Notes under the pieces: generated by a model
The model's input: the letters and a program-made list of their open reading frames with translations, nothing else
Databases searched by the model: none
Told to the model about the DNA's origin: nothing
NCBI GenBank assembly: GCA_963822215.1
Contig: CAWGGX010000007.1
Coordinates: 186,001-250,000, forward strand
Direction of reading: 5' to 3'
Source: Roseiarcus sp963822215
GTDB taxonomy: Bacteria > Pseudomonadota > Alphaproteobacteria > Rhizobiales > Beijerinckiaceae
DNA: 64,000 nt
In this document: positions 26,146 through 38,664 of the stretch, piece by piece
Numbering within the stretch: the stretch's first letter is position 1
Layout: every line of letters starts with the position of its first letter
Program-made: the position numbers and the translations under genes

Positions 26146-26903
26146 AGCACCCCCCCGGAGCCGCCGAGGCCCGAATAGCCGTAGCTGCTGCCTGAGCAGA
26201 GCGAGGAGTCCCCGGTACACAGCGAGGCGAAATCGACGCTGGCGTCCGTCATGCTCGCCGTGGTCGTCCCGCCGGACTTCTTCGCCTGTGCGGTCTGGCC
26301 GGGATGATCCAGCTCGACGCAATCGCATCGCCCGTTGCGCGGGCCAGCGCCGCCGAACGCCTGTCCGCAATTGCGCGCCTGCTGCTCCAAGCTCACGCCG
26401 TTGCGTCGAGGACAGACAAGCGCCCGCCCCTCGACGAGCGTCACGCGCGTATCGGCGTTCAGAACGTCGATGTCGAGAACCGTGCCGCGCACGCCGATGG
26501 CGGCGGTCGGCGTGGTGATTGTATAAGCCTTCTTGTCGAGGTTGCCGGTGGTGAACCGGAACAGGCCTTTGGCAAGGCCGACCGCAACTTTTCCCGTGCT
26601 CTGATCGCCTTCGTAGACGAAGCGGTCCAGCACCACCCGGGATGTCGGCCCGACGGCGAGATTGGTCGAGTCGAGGAAGATGAGCTTGGCGAGCGAGTCG
26701 GATCCGGTGCGCACGACCTCGTTGCGGTAGACGGCATCGCCCACCGAAAGAGGTCCCGCCGTGCCGCTGATCTCCCGGGTGACCTGGTTTTGCGCCGTGG
26801 TCGTCGAACCAATGGCCTGCTGCGCGACCGCGCCGCTTGCAGCGCACGTCGCCCATAGAGCCACGACAAACGTCGCGATTGCCGAAACCGAACGCTCCGC
26901 CAT
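26133..26903 (-). CDS. Secreted FecR-domain protein
   Basis: A 256-residue exported protein. It has a signal peptide (MAERSVSAIATFVVALWATC), then a FecR-like domain: GDAVYRNEVVRTGSDSLAKL, DSTNLAVGPTSRVVLDRFVY, ITTPTAAIGVRGTVLDI and TRVTLVEGRALV. The C-terminal part is Cys- and Gly-rich. It overlaps the autotransporter gene by 13 nt, so the two are made together; a role in processing, sensing or display of the autotransporter is an inference. ATG 26903 is used; an in-frame GTG lies at 26912. Confidence 0.8.
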   Translation of the reverse strand: MAERSVSAIATFVVALWATCAASGAVAQQAIGSTTTAQNQVTREISGTAGPLSVGDAVYRNEVVRTGSDSLAKLIFLDSTNLAVGPTSRVVLDRFVYEGDQSTGKVAVGLAKGLFRFTTGNLDKKAYTITTPTAAIGVRGTVLDIDVLNADTRVTLVEGRALVCPRRNGVSLEQQARNCGQAFGGAGPRNGRCDCVELDHPGQTAQAKKSGGTTTASMTDASVDFASLCTGDSSLCSGSSYGYSGLGGSGGVLCGR

Positions 26904-26971
26904 GGGCCCCACGCCAACGGAATCAGGCTAAACACCAGAATAACAAATCAATGACATGGGATTTCACAAAG

Positions 26972-27613
26972 TCAATCGGACCGCCTGCCGTTGTCAACCG
27001 GGCCGACTGCGCTGGCCGCCGTCAGGTCTTCGGGCGTGTCGACGTCAACGGAAGCGTCGGAGCCAGCCGCGTCAATTTCGATGATCTGGCCGGCGTCAAG
27101 TCCAGCGAGAAGGCGGCGCGCGCCTTCGTCGCCTTGAAGGCGCATCGCGTCATCGAACAGGGTCCGCGCGAGCAGAACCGGGTTGCCGCGGCGGCCCTCC
27201 TGAACCGGCGCGATCGCCCGCGCCTCCGGCGCGGCTTCGAAAGCGTCGATCAGACGGTCGATCAAGCCGGGGTCGACGTTGGGCATGTCGCCCAGCAGCA
27301 CGAGCGTCGCGGCGACGTCGGAGGGCAGCGCGCGCAGGCCGGTGCGCAGCGATGAGGCGAGGCCAGTGGCAAAATCGGGGTTGACCGCGATCGTCGCCGG
27401 GAGCCCGGCGAGCGCCGCCTCGACCCGCTCCCTGGCGTAGCCCACGATCACGGTCACCGGGCGGGCGCGCGACGCCCACGCAGCTTCGACAACGTGGCGG
27501 ACGATCGGCTTGCCGGAGATCTCGGCGACGAGCTTCGTCGCCTCCGTGCCTCCTGCGGCGCTATAGCGCGACGACTGGCCTGCGGCCAGCACGACGGCGC
27601 CGACCTTAATCAT
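26972..27613 (-). CDS. mocA: Molybdenum cofactor cytidylyltransferase-like protein (MocA)
   Basis: A 213-residue MobA/MocA-type nucleotidyltransferase. The nucleotide-binding signature is VVLAAGQSSRYS...TKLVAEISGKPIVRH, then LLGDMPNVDPGLIDRL with the metal-binding Asp, and GRRGNPVLLAR. MocA forms the cytosine dinucleotide form of molybdopterin used by xanthine dehydrogenase-family enzymes, which fits both the Cox-like enzyme of this operon and the Pao-like enzyme at 10.9-14.7 kb. It is the last gene of the minus-strand operon and overlaps the gene before it by 8 nt. Confidence 0.85.
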   Translation of the reverse strand: MIKVGAVVLAAGQSSRYSAAGGTEATKLVAEISGKPIVRHVVEAAWASRARPVTVIVGYARERVEAALAGLPATIAVNPDFATGLASSLRTGLRALPSDVAATLVLLGDMPNVDPGLIDRLIDAFEAAPEARAIAPVQEGRRGNPVLLARTLFDDAMRLQGDEGARRLLAGLDAGQIIEIDAAGSDASVDVDTPEDLTAASAVGPVDNGRRSD

Positions 27614-28610
27614 GAGGCTCGCGCGGCTGGGGTCGGGAGGCGATCTCCATCAGTAGGCCACCGACGCCCATGGCGCGAATGTCGGCGTCCGTAATCGGGA
27701 CGCCTGCGAGCACGCGCTGAAGAACCCAGTCGAAGCCGTTTTCCTTCGGCGACCGCGCGCATCCTGGCGCGCCGATAATTGGCTTGCGACCGTGGGCGCC
27801 AAGCAGGAGCAGATTGCCGGGATCGACCGGCATGCCAAACCGTTCGATCCGGCCGCCCAACGCCTCGACCGCGGCCGGTATGACGTCGCGCCTGTCGGTG
27901 ATTGCGGAAGCGCCGAAAACGATGAGCACATCGGCTTGCGGCTCGAGCCGCTGAAGCGCCCCGCGGAGCGCGCCGATGTCGTGAAGGCTGGTGACGTGAT
28001 CGACAACGCGCGACCCCATAGGCGCAAGGCGCGCCTCGAGGGCGCGCAGCGTCTTGGCGATGACGCTGTCTTTCAGACCGGGCAGCAGGGTCGAGACGAC
28101 AGCCACCCGCAGCGGCCGGAACGGCGCCAAGGACACCGCCCGTGACGACCCCAGCCGTTCAAGCGCCGCCTCGAGCGTCGCCTCGCGCGTCGAAAAGGGG
28201 ATGATCTTGACGGTCGCGACCATGTCGCCGTCCTCGACGGCGCGATACGCGTTCAGGGTTGCGACGGTGATCGTCTCATCGATCGCATTGACTCGGTCGA
28301 TGGCGTTCCGGTCGATGAGGACGAGCCCGGCGGTTTCCGCAAACAGGTTCACCCGGCCGGTGAATGGCGCCGCGCATCGGACGGAAGTCCCCGCGAGCCG
28401 TCCGGCGATGCGAGCGGCCGCCTCGTCCTCGCCCACGTCCCCGCCTTCGAGACGGGCCGCCATCACACTCCGCACGCCGGCCTCAGCCAACGTTTTTCGC
28501 TGATCGGGCGTGACGACGTCGCCCTTCTTCAGCGTCAGGCCTTCGATCCGTACCGCGTGCGCTAAAATCGCGCCATCTGCCTCATCGATGGGCACCGCGC
28601 CGAATTTCAT
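27606..28610 (-). CDS. Molybdopterin-binding protein (MoeA/MogA-like domain)
   Basis: A 334-residue protein with a MoaB/MogA-type C-terminal domain: LRVAVVSTLLPGLKDSVI, a region ending VVDHVTSLHDIGALRGALQR, then DVLIVFGASAITDRRDVIP. The N-terminal part (GAILAHAVRIEGLTLKKGDVV) resembles the small beta domain of MoeA-like proteins. It probably handles molybdopterin during cofactor insertion for the Cox-like hydroxylase. The ATG at 28610 gives a 4-nt ATGA overlap with the gene upstream. Confidence 0.8.
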   Translation of the reverse strand: MKFGAVPIDEADGAILAHAVRIEGLTLKKGDVVTPDQRKTLAEAGVRSVMAARLEGGDVGEDEAAARIAGRLAGTSVRCAAPFTGRVNLFAETAGLVLIDRNAIDRVNAIDETITVATLNAYRAVEDGDMVATVKIIPFSTREATLEAALERLGSSRAVSLAPFRPLRVAVVSTLLPGLKDSVIAKTLRALEARLAPMGSRVVDHVTSLHDIGALRGALQRLEPQADVLIVFGASAITDRRDVIPAAVEALGGRIERFGMPVDPGNLLLLGAHGRKPIIGAPGCARSPKENGFDWVLQRVLAGVPITDADIRAMGVGGLLMEIASRPQPREPHD

Positions 28611-29311
28611 GTCGCGCCGACCTCCGAGCGCAAAGGCTTCCGGCGCAGCGCGGCGACGATCTCGCCGATGATCGACACGGCGATCTCGGCCGGGCTCACG
28701 GCGCCGATGTCCAGACCGATCGGGGCGTGGATCCGCGCCAGCGCGCCATCGTCGAATCCGCTCGCCCGCATCCTCTCCAACCGCTTCGCGTGCGTCTTCT
28801 TCGACCCGAGCGCGCCGATGTAGAAACATTCCGCCTTCAGCGCGACGACGAGCGCCGGATCGTCGATCTTGGGATCGTGGGTCAGAAGGCAAATCGCCGT
28901 ATAGCGGTCAGGCGGTTCGGTCGCGAGGGCCTCGTCTGGCCATTGCGCGATCACCGGCGTATCGGGAAAGCGCTCGGGCGTGGCGAAGGCGGTGCGGGGA
29001 TCGATCACGGCGACGTCGAGCCCGGCGATTCTCGCCATTGGCGCGAGCGCCTGGGAGATATGGACGGCGCCGATGAGGATGAGCCTCGGCGACGGAGCCT
29101 GGACCGTCAGGAAATAGTCGACGCCGTCGACAGCGACGGCGCCGCTCTTGCCCATCCGCAACGCAGATTCGAGATTGGCGTCCAGCGGATCGGCGCCGAA
29201 CTCCGAGGCCTCGACGAAGCGCTGATCCCCGTCGATGAGACGCGTGACCATGACGCCCGCGCGGCGCTCGCGCCGGGCGGAATTCATCGCCCTGAGAACG
29301 TCGAGCCGCAT
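28607..29311 (-). CDS. XdhC-family maturation factor, Rossmann (C-terminal) half
   Basis: A 234-residue protein holding the NAD(P)-like Rossmann domain of XdhC/CoxI proteins: PRLILIGAVHISQALAPMAR, DVAVIDPRTAFATPERF, YTAICLLTHDPKIDDPAL, FYIGALGSKKTHAKRLERM and APIGLDIGAVSPAEIAVSI. XdhC proteins bind the molybdenum cofactor and insert it, after sulfuration, into the apo-enzyme. The N-terminal XdhC domain is a separate gene directly upstream, overlapping by ATGA. Many genomes have both domains in one chain, so this is a split version. Confidence 0.85.
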   Translation of the reverse strand: MRLDVLRAMNSARRERRAGVMVTRLIDGDQRFVEASEFGADPLDANLESALRMGKSGAVAVDGVDYFLTVQAPSPRLILIGAVHISQALAPMARIAGLDVAVIDPRTAFATPERFPDTPVIAQWPDEALATEPPDRYTAICLLTHDPKIDDPALVVALKAECFYIGALGSKKTHAKRLERMRASGFDDGALARIHAPIGLDIGAVSPAEIAVSIIGEIVAALRRKPLRSEVGAT

Positions 29312-29634
29312 CAGTTCAGCTTCTCGACATAGACCTTGATCCGTCCGCCGCAGGAGAGGCCGACCCGCCATGCCGTCTCGTCGGCGACGCCGAACTCCAG
29401 CATGCGCGGCGCGCCGGACGCGATCACCTCCGCGGCTTCCTCCACCACCGCGCCCTCGACGCAGCCGCCGCTGACCGAGCCGAGAAAATTGCCTTCGGCG
29501 TCGATGACGAGATGCGACCCCACCGGACGCGGCGCCGAACCCCAGGTTTCGACGACCGTCGCGATCGCCACCTCGCGCCCGGAATCGCGCCAGGATTCGG
29601 CCGCGGCCAGGACATCCTCTTCGCGTGTCAACAT
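29311..29634 (-). CDS. XdhC-family maturation factor, N-terminal half
   Basis: A 107-residue protein matching the XdhC/CoxI N-terminal domain: ATVVETWGSAPRPVGSHLVI, GNFLGSVSGGCVEGAVVEEA and VGLSCGGRIKVYVEKLN. The conserved SGGCVE and CGG cysteines are present. The ATG at 29634 (MLTREEDVL) was chosen; an in-frame start at 29706 adds a basic, unconserved leader. It is translationally coupled to the Rossmann half and should work with it on the Cox-like enzyme. Confidence 0.85.
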   Translation of the reverse strand: MLTREEDVLAAAESWRDSGREVAIATVVETWGSAPRPVGSHLVIDAEGNFLGSVSGGCVEGAVVEEAAEVIASGAPRMLEFGVADETAWRVGLSCGGRIKVYVEKLN

Positions 29635-29749
29635 GAGGCAATCGCCTTTCCTGCTCGGTCTTTCGTGGAGCGAATCCGCCTCGCGCGCTCCCGGCTCCGA
29701 CCGCAATTAGATGGATGGGACCCGCGCGCGCCGCAAGGCGACGAAGGCG

Positions 29750-30970
29750 TCAGGCCGAAGCTCCGAGCCATTTCCGCGGGTCCTTCCCCCTGTCTCGGCC
29801 GCCCGCCAGCGTTTCGCAGAGATCGGCCATGCTGGCGAGGTTGTGGATCGGTCGAAATGCGTCGACGTGCGGCAGGATTGCGCGAACGCCCTGCGCCCGA
29901 GCTGAAAAGCCGTCGAAACGCAGCAGCGGATTGACCCAGATCACGCGCCGGCTCGATTTGCCCAAGCGTTCGACCGCGCGGCCGAGGTCGCTGAGGCCGT
30001 CCCGCTCAAGGCCGTCGGTGAAGAGAATGACGATCGCGCCCTGACCAAGGACGCGCCTGGCCCACTCGCGGTTGAACCGCCCGATCGCCTCGCCGATGCG
30101 CGTGCCGCCCGACCAGTCGACCGCGAGCTTCGCGGCCTGGGCCAGCGCCTCGTCGGGGTCTCGCGCGCGCATCGCCCGGGTGACGTTGGTCAGCCGGGTC
30201 CCGAACACAAACGTCGACACGCGGCGCGTTTCTCCGAGCGCGTGCAGGAAATGCAGAAACAGCCGCGTGTATTCGCTCATCGAACCGGAAATGTCGCACA
30301 GCGCCACGACCGGGGGGACGCGCTCCAGCGGAGCCCGATAGGAAAGGGCGATCGCGCCGCTCGGCTGCAACGATCGGCGGAAACTCCGGCGGGGATCGAT
30401 GCGCAGCCGCCGCGTCGTTGCGGCGAACCGCCGGATCCGCCGCTTATCGTCGGGCATGACCAGCGCCCGGATGCGCTTGCGCGCCTCCTCGATCTCGGCC
30501 GCGGTCATCTGGGCGAAATCCTTCGCGCGCAGGATCTCCTGGTCGGACACGGTAAAGCGCGCATCGAGGTCGATCGAGGGGACGGGCTTCGGCTCCTGCG
30601 GGTTCGACTTGAAGAGGGCGTCGGCGACGCGGCTCGCGCCCGCATCGGCCGGCTTTGGCGGCCGCGACGCCGGCGCCTGCGGCGACATCATTGCGATCAG
30701 CTTTTCCAAGAGGCCGCGGCGCTTCCAGAAGATCGCAAACGCCTGATCGAACAGCAGGCTGTGCTCGTGTTTTTTAACGAAGACCGCATGCAGCGTGGCG
30801 TAGAAGTCCCGCCGATCGCCGAATCCCGCCGCCTCGACCGCGGCAAGCGCGTCGAGGATGGCGCCCGGACCGATCGGCACGCCGGCCTCGCGAAGCGCGC
30901 GGGCGAAATGGACGATGTTTTCCGCCAGCGCGCCGCCGCCGACCGGCGACGGCTCTGAAGGAGCATTCAT
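29750..30970 (-). CDS. coxE: CoxE-like VWA-domain protein
   Basis: A 406-residue protein of the CoxE family. The N-terminal half carries the family-specific region (ENIVHFARALREAGVPIGPG). The C-terminal half is a von Willebrand A domain with the MIDAS motif VALCDISGSMSEYTRLF at about residue 225. CoxE works with the AAA+ ATPase CoxD in assembling the copper/molybdenum site of CO dehydrogenases; here it presumably serves the Cox-like enzyme encoded upstream. Confidence 0.88.
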   Translation of the reverse strand: MNAPSEPSPVGGGALAENIVHFARALREAGVPIGPGAILDALAAVEAAGFGDRRDFYATLHAVFVKKHEHSLLFDQAFAIFWKRRGLLEKLIAMMSPQAPASRPPKPADAGASRVADALFKSNPQEPKPVPSIDLDARFTVSDQEILRAKDFAQMTAAEIEEARKRIRALVMPDDKRRIRRFAATTRRLRIDPRRSFRRSLQPSGAIALSYRAPLERVPPVVALCDISGSMSEYTRLFLHFLHALGETRRVSTFVFGTRLTNVTRAMRARDPDEALAQAAKLAVDWSGGTRIGEAIGRFNREWARRVLGQGAIVILFTDGLERDGLSDLGRAVERLGKSSRRVIWVNPLLRFDGFSARAQGVRAILPHVDAFRPIHNLASMADLCETLAGGRDRGKDPRKWLGASA

Positions 30971-31019
30971 CGTCCGCGAGCCTCACAAAGCCGCAAGGGG
31001 GATGGCGGACAACTCGGCG

Positions 31020-31448
31020 TCACGAGTCGTCCCTCGGCGCGCGCGCCTTGCGCTTCTCGCCCGAAAAATAGGCCTTCATCGGCGCGAAGTAGAAGTCCCG
31101 CCAGCCGCCATTTTCGTAGTCGGTCTGATCGTCGGGGACGCCGCTGTGCAGCAGCGTCAGTCGCACGCCTGTCTTCGTCGGCTCGAGTTCGATCGTGATC
31201 GTCGAATCCGGCTCTTCGTCGGCAAAGTCCGTCGTCCGCCATGACTGGACGATCCGTCGGCCGGGAACGAGTTCGAGAGTCCTGCCGCTGATGTAGCCGT
31301 CCCAAGCGGAATAAGCGTCTCCGACGCGCTTGCCGATTTCGGCGGGCGCGCCGGTCATCGCCGCATGGCCCGCGCTGTCGATCCATGTGTCGTAGACGGC
31401 CTCGGGAGAAGCTTGCAGCGTGCACGACAGCTTGTAGTCGTAGGTCAT
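31020..31448 (-). CDS. SRPBCC/AHSA1-domain protein
   Basis: A 142-residue START-like protein: CTLQASPEAVYDTWIDSAGH, GKRVGDAYSAWDGYISGRTL, ELVPGRRIVQSWRTTDF, then a helix near the C-terminus. ATG 31448 is preferred over 31517 because GGAGGGG lies just upstream. AHSA1-type proteins bind hydrophobic ligands or chaperones; the ligand here is unknown. A gap of about 320 bp separates it from coxD, so it may have its own promoter although it lies within the cox gene series. Confidence 0.75.
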   Translation of the reverse strand: MTYDYKLSCTLQASPEAVYDTWIDSAGHAAMTGAPAEIGKRVGDAYSAWDGYISGRTLELVPGRRIVQSWRTTDFADEEPDSTITIELEPTKTGVRLTLLHSGVPDDQTDYENGGWRDFYFAPMKAYFSGEKRKARAPRDDS

Positions 31449-31770
31449 GGGGCTTTCCCCTCCGCGCTGGAGCGGAACGAGTTTAGGTCCGAGCGTATCC
31501 TCACGATCCTCTGACACGTCAGGTGGCCGGCAATTTTAGCATATCCGTATCGTATAATAGCCGACGCTCAACTGGATTTTGTGACAGATTTGTGCGCTTA
31601 AGTCTTTGATAAGATGGAAACGCTGCCAAGAGTGCACGGGCAGCCCCGGCGGCCAATTCTTGGGAGCGAGGGCTCAAGCGCTCCCCCACATCCCTCCGCC
31701 TCGGGGAGGGGTGGACGTGTGGGCGGCCGGATGACGGGATCCCCGCAATTCGTTCAAAAATCATCCTGCT
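31449..31770. other. Intergenic region with palindromic repeat
   Basis: No gene is supported. About 31665-31745 is a GC-rich mosaic palindrome (CTCCGCCTCGGGGAGGGGTG, then GGGCGGCCGGATGACGGG). The part nearer 31540-31610 is AT-richer, with GTATCGTATAATAG, and may hold a promoter for the SRPBCC gene. Confidence 0.45.
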
Positions 31771-32703
31771 CTAGCCGGCCTCCGTCCGTCGCAGCTCGGC
31801 GCGGGTCTCCTCGATCAGGGCCTGCGCCGTCGCGCCTTCGATCTTGGCGATATCATCCTGGTATTTCAGCAAAACGCCGAGCGTGTCGGAGACCTGCGCC
31901 GGGTCGAGCGCGACCGCGTCGAGTTCGGTCAGCGCGGACGCCCAGTCGAGCGTCTCGGCGACGCCGGGCGACTTGAACAGGTCCTGCCCGCGCAGGCGCT
32001 GGACAAAGCCGACCAGTTCCCGCGTCAGGCGTTCGGGCGCGTGCGGCGCCTTGGCGCGCACGATCGCCATCTCCCGCGCAGCGTCGGGATAGCCGATCCA
32101 ATGATAGAGGCAGCGCCGCTTCAGGGCGTCGTGGATCTCGCGGGTGCGGTTCGAGGTCATGACGACGATCGGCGGCTCGGGCGCCTTGATGACGCCGAGC
32201 TCCGGAATCGTCACCTGAAAGTCCGACAGGAGCTCAAGAAGGAACGCCTCGAACGGCTCGTCGGCCCGGTCGATCTCGTCGATCAGCAGCACCGGCGCGC
32301 CGCTCACGCTCGGCTCCATCGCCTGCAGGAGCGGCCGCTTGATGAGATAACGCTCCGAGAAAACGTCGTGCTCGATGCGCTCCTTGTCGTGTTCGCCCGC
32401 AGCTTCCGAAAGCCGGATCGCCATCATCTGCGCCGGATAGTTCCACTCGTAAACGGCGGTCGCGACGTCGAGGCCTTCGTAGCATTGCAGGCGGATGAGC
32501 CTGCGATCGAGGGTCGAGGCGAGCACCTTGGCGATTTCCGTCTTGCCGACGCCGGCTTCGCCCTCGAGGAACAGCGGCCGGCCGAGCCGGAGCGCGAGAA
32601 AGAGCACGGTCGCCAGCGATCGGTCGGCGATATAGTGGGCGCCGTGAAGCAAAGCCTGGGTCTCGTCGATCGAGGTCGGCAACGACGGCGGTTGCGAAGG
32701 CAT
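31771..32703 (-). CDS. coxD: CoxD-like AAA+ ATPase (MoxR family)
   Basis: A 310-residue MoxR-type ATPase with Walker A GEAGVGKT (48-55), Walker B VLLIDEIDRADEPFE and the sensor region VVMTSNRTREIHDALKRRC. CoxD is a chaperone-like ATPase needed for assembling the active site of CO dehydrogenase and works with CoxE. It is followed by the SRPBCC gene and coxE and preceded by coxM at a distance of 130 bp. Confidence 0.9.
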   Translation of the reverse strand: MPSQPPSLPTSIDETQALLHGAHYIADRSLATVLFLALRLGRPLFLEGEAGVGKTEIAKVLASTLDRRLIRLQCYEGLDVATAVYEWNYPAQMMAIRLSEAAGEHDKERIEHDVFSERYLIKRPLLQAMEPSVSGAPVLLIDEIDRADEPFEAFLLELLSDFQVTIPELGVIKAPEPPIVVMTSNRTREIHDALKRRCLYHWIGYPDAAREMAIVRAKAPHAPERLTRELVGFVQRLRGQDLFKSPGVAETLDWASALTELDAVALDPAQVSDTLGVLLKYQDDIAKIEGATAQALIEETRAELRRTEAG

Positions 32704-32833
32704 CGAGTCTCCAGCGCGAATGGCGCGTCCAGCCTACCACAGGCCGGACGCGGTCGGGCGGCTCGGAAGCGGGCGCTCGTGTCGGGGCGTCCGCGGCATC
32801 CGGAAAAAGCTCGGGTTCCGGATGCGACCGCGC

Positions 32834-33628
<795 letters not shown>

Positions 33629-33682
33629 GGGGACATCTCCGAATGGGGTGGCGAGGCGGCCTTCGGCCGCCTCCGTCTCAAA

Positions 33683-36049
<2,367 letters not shown>

Positions 36050-36084
36050 GTCTCTCTCTCCCTAGGAAACGTCTGAAGTCTCGA

Positions 36085-36560
<476 letters not shown>

Positions 36561-36579
<19 letters not shown>

Positions 36580-37277
36580 CCCAAAATCCTCCTGAACCAT
36601 GACTTCTTTTTCGGTGGGGAAACTGCCGTCGCTTCGGGAGCCGGCCGTGACGGCGGCGCACTCCCGGCGGCCAACGGCTGCGCGGGCCGGGCGGACGGCG
36701 CGAATGGAGACGAAGACGCCGGACCCGGTTCGAGCGGCGCGGCCCGCGCGTCCGGTTCGGGGGCCGGGAAATGATGCGTGATATGGGCTTCGGCGCGCCC
36801 CGGTTGAGCGTGCGCGGGCGTCGGAGCGTGGGCCTTGGCGGCTTCGTCGGCGAAACTGGCGAAGAACTTGTCGGCCATGCCCTTGGCCACGCTGTCGATC
36901 AGACGCGACCCGAGCTGGGCGATCTTCCCGCCGACATGGCCCTCGACCTCATAGCGCAGCAGCGTGCCGCCATCGGCATCGGCGAGCGACACCTTCGCCC
37001 CGCCTCTGGCGAAGCCGGCGACGCCGCCCTCGCCCTCGCCGGAGATGGTGTAGCCGACGTCCGGAATGATGTCAGATAGCTCGACCTTACCCCTGAAGGT
37101 CGCGGAAACTGGGCCGATCTTGAGTTTGGCGACCGCGGCGAAGCCGTTGTCGCCAACCTTTTCGAGCGACTGGCAGCCCGGAATGCAAGCTTTCAGCACG
37201 TCCGCGTCGTTGAGCATCGCCCAAACTTTCGGCCGCGCCGCCGGAAGAGTCGCCTCCCCGGACATCGTCATCGCCAT
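36561..37277 (-). CDS. coxG: CoxG-like SRPBCC protein
   Basis: A 238-residue protein. Residues 1-150 are the CoxG SRPBCC domain: MSGEATLPAARPKVWAMLND, then ADVLKACIPGCQSLEKVG, VSATFRGKVELSDI and VGGKIAQLGSRLIDSVAKGM. A long Pro/Ala-rich linker follows, ending in KKKSWFRRILGWFRFR, a basic amphipathic tail that could bind the membrane. CoxG proteins are implicated in linking the Cox enzyme to the membrane quinone pool. It is the first gene of the operon. Confidence 0.88.
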
Positions 37278-37747
37278 ACGCTGCTTCCTCCCGTAACGGG
37301 CAACGTGATCCGCACACCCGCCCGCGCTTGGTCGTCTCGAACGAGGCGTTTCTTCGCGGTCAATCGCGTCAAGCGATGTATAGGCGGAATTCCTACCCTG
37401 TCGTGGGCGCCGAAGTCCATACCCGAACAGGATCGATCGATATATTTACATGTATATAGCGATCAGGTGATGCGAGGATTCTATGTCCCTGGTCGCTCAA
37501 TATATATCATGACCTATTGTTCGGATCGGGACGCCGGACTGGCCCGCGCGTAGGCGTTTCCTCGTTGCGCATTGCCGGGCGGCTTATCCGCCGATAGGGT
37601 CTGGTCCACGGCGGCGTCCTGCTTGAACCCCGGAATGCAACGGGCTAAGCGCTGGCGGAAGGGGCTCGATGCCGCCGACAGAACGGCCGAGCCCAATGTG
37701 GCATGTTTCGTGCGAATGCCGGAGGAAACCGGAAGGGACCGTGGCGC
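37278..37747. promoter_or_regulatory. Divergent promoter region of the cox and liv operons
   Basis: The coxG start (37277) and livH start (37748) point away from each other. An AT-rich block at about 37425-37515 (GATCGATCGATATATTTACA, ATGTATATAGCGATC, TCAATATATATCATGACC) stands out from the GC-rich surroundings and is the likely control region. No confident -35/-10 pair could be assigned. Confidence 0.5.
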
Positions 37748-38662
37748 ATGGATAATTTCCTCCAGCAGCTCATCAACGGAGTGACGCTGGGTTCGATCTA
37801 TGGACTGATCGCCATCGGCTACTCGATGGTCTACGGCATTATCGGCATGATCAATTTCGCCCATGGCGACCTGTTCATGCTGTCGGCGTTCATCGCGCTG
37901 ATCCTGTTCATGATCCTGACCCAGCTGCTTCATTTCGGCTCGCTCCCGATCGCCTTCGTGGTCGTGCTGGTCGGGGCGATGGCGCTGACTGGACTGTGGA
38001 ATTGGACGATCGAGCGTATCGCCTACCGACCGCTCCGCGGATCGTTCCGTCTTGCGCCGCTCATCTCGGCGATCGGCATGTCGATTTTCCTGTCGAATTT
38101 CGTTCAGGTCGTGCAGGGCCCCCGCAACAAACCGGCGCCGCAACTGCCCAACCACGTCTTCAACCTGACCGGCGGCGCCTATGACGTGACGCTGTCGGTG
38201 CGCCAGATCCTGATTGTGGTCGTGACGGCGGTCCTCCTTGGGGCCTTCTGGTATCTCGTTCAGTATACGTCGCTGGGTCGCGCGCAGCGCGCCTGTGAGC
38301 AGGATCGCAAGATGGCGGCGCTGCTCGGGATCGACGTCGACGCGACGATCTCGATCACCTTCATTATCGGCGCGGCGCTCGCGGCCGTCGCCGGGGTCTT
38401 GTTCGTCATCTACTACGGCGTGGTGAATTTCGGCGACGGCTTCGTGCCGGGCGTGAAGGCGTTCACCGCCGCGGTTCTCGGCGGCATCGGCTCGTTGCCG
38501 GGCGCGGTGCTTGGCGGCCTGCTGATCGGCTTGATCGAGGTGTTCTGGTCATCCTATTTCACCACCGACTACAAGGATGTCGCGGCCTTCATGATTCTGG
38601 CGATCACCCTGATTTTTATGCCCTCCGGCATTCTGGGCCGGCCCGAGGTGGAGAAGGTCTGA
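37748..38662 (+). CDS. livH: Branched-chain amino acid-type ABC transporter permease LivH
   Basis: A 304-residue inner-membrane permease: QQLINGVTLGSIYGLIAIGY at the N-terminus, MVYGIIGMINFAHGDLFML, and GLPG-type C-terminal helices (VLGGIGSLPGAVLGGLLIGL). ATG 37748 is preceded by GGAAGGGA. Liv-type systems import branched-chain amino acids, amides, urea or short organic acids; the specificity here is not visible. It is the first gene of a five-gene operon. Confidence 0.92.
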   Translation: MDNFLQQLINGVTLGSIYGLIAIGYSMVYGIIGMINFAHGDLFMLSAFIALILFMILTQLLHFGSLPIAFVVVLVGAMALTGLWNWTIERIAYRPLRGSFRLAPLISAIGMSIFLSNFVQVVQGPRNKPAPQLPNHVFNLTGGAYDVTLSVRQILIVVVTAVLLGAFWYLVQYTSLGRAQRACEQDRKMAALLGIDVDATISITFIIGAALAAVAGVLFVIYYGVVNFGDGFVPGVKAFTAAVLGGIGSLPGAVLGGLLIGLIEVFWSSYFTTDYKDVAAFMILAITLIFMPSGILGRPEVEKV

Positions 38663-38664
38663 GC

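Noticed and set aside
26145..26856. N-terminal extension of the autotransporter frame to 26856
   Set aside because: This part overlaps the FecR-domain gene in the wrong frame; the signal peptide begins at the GTG at 26145.
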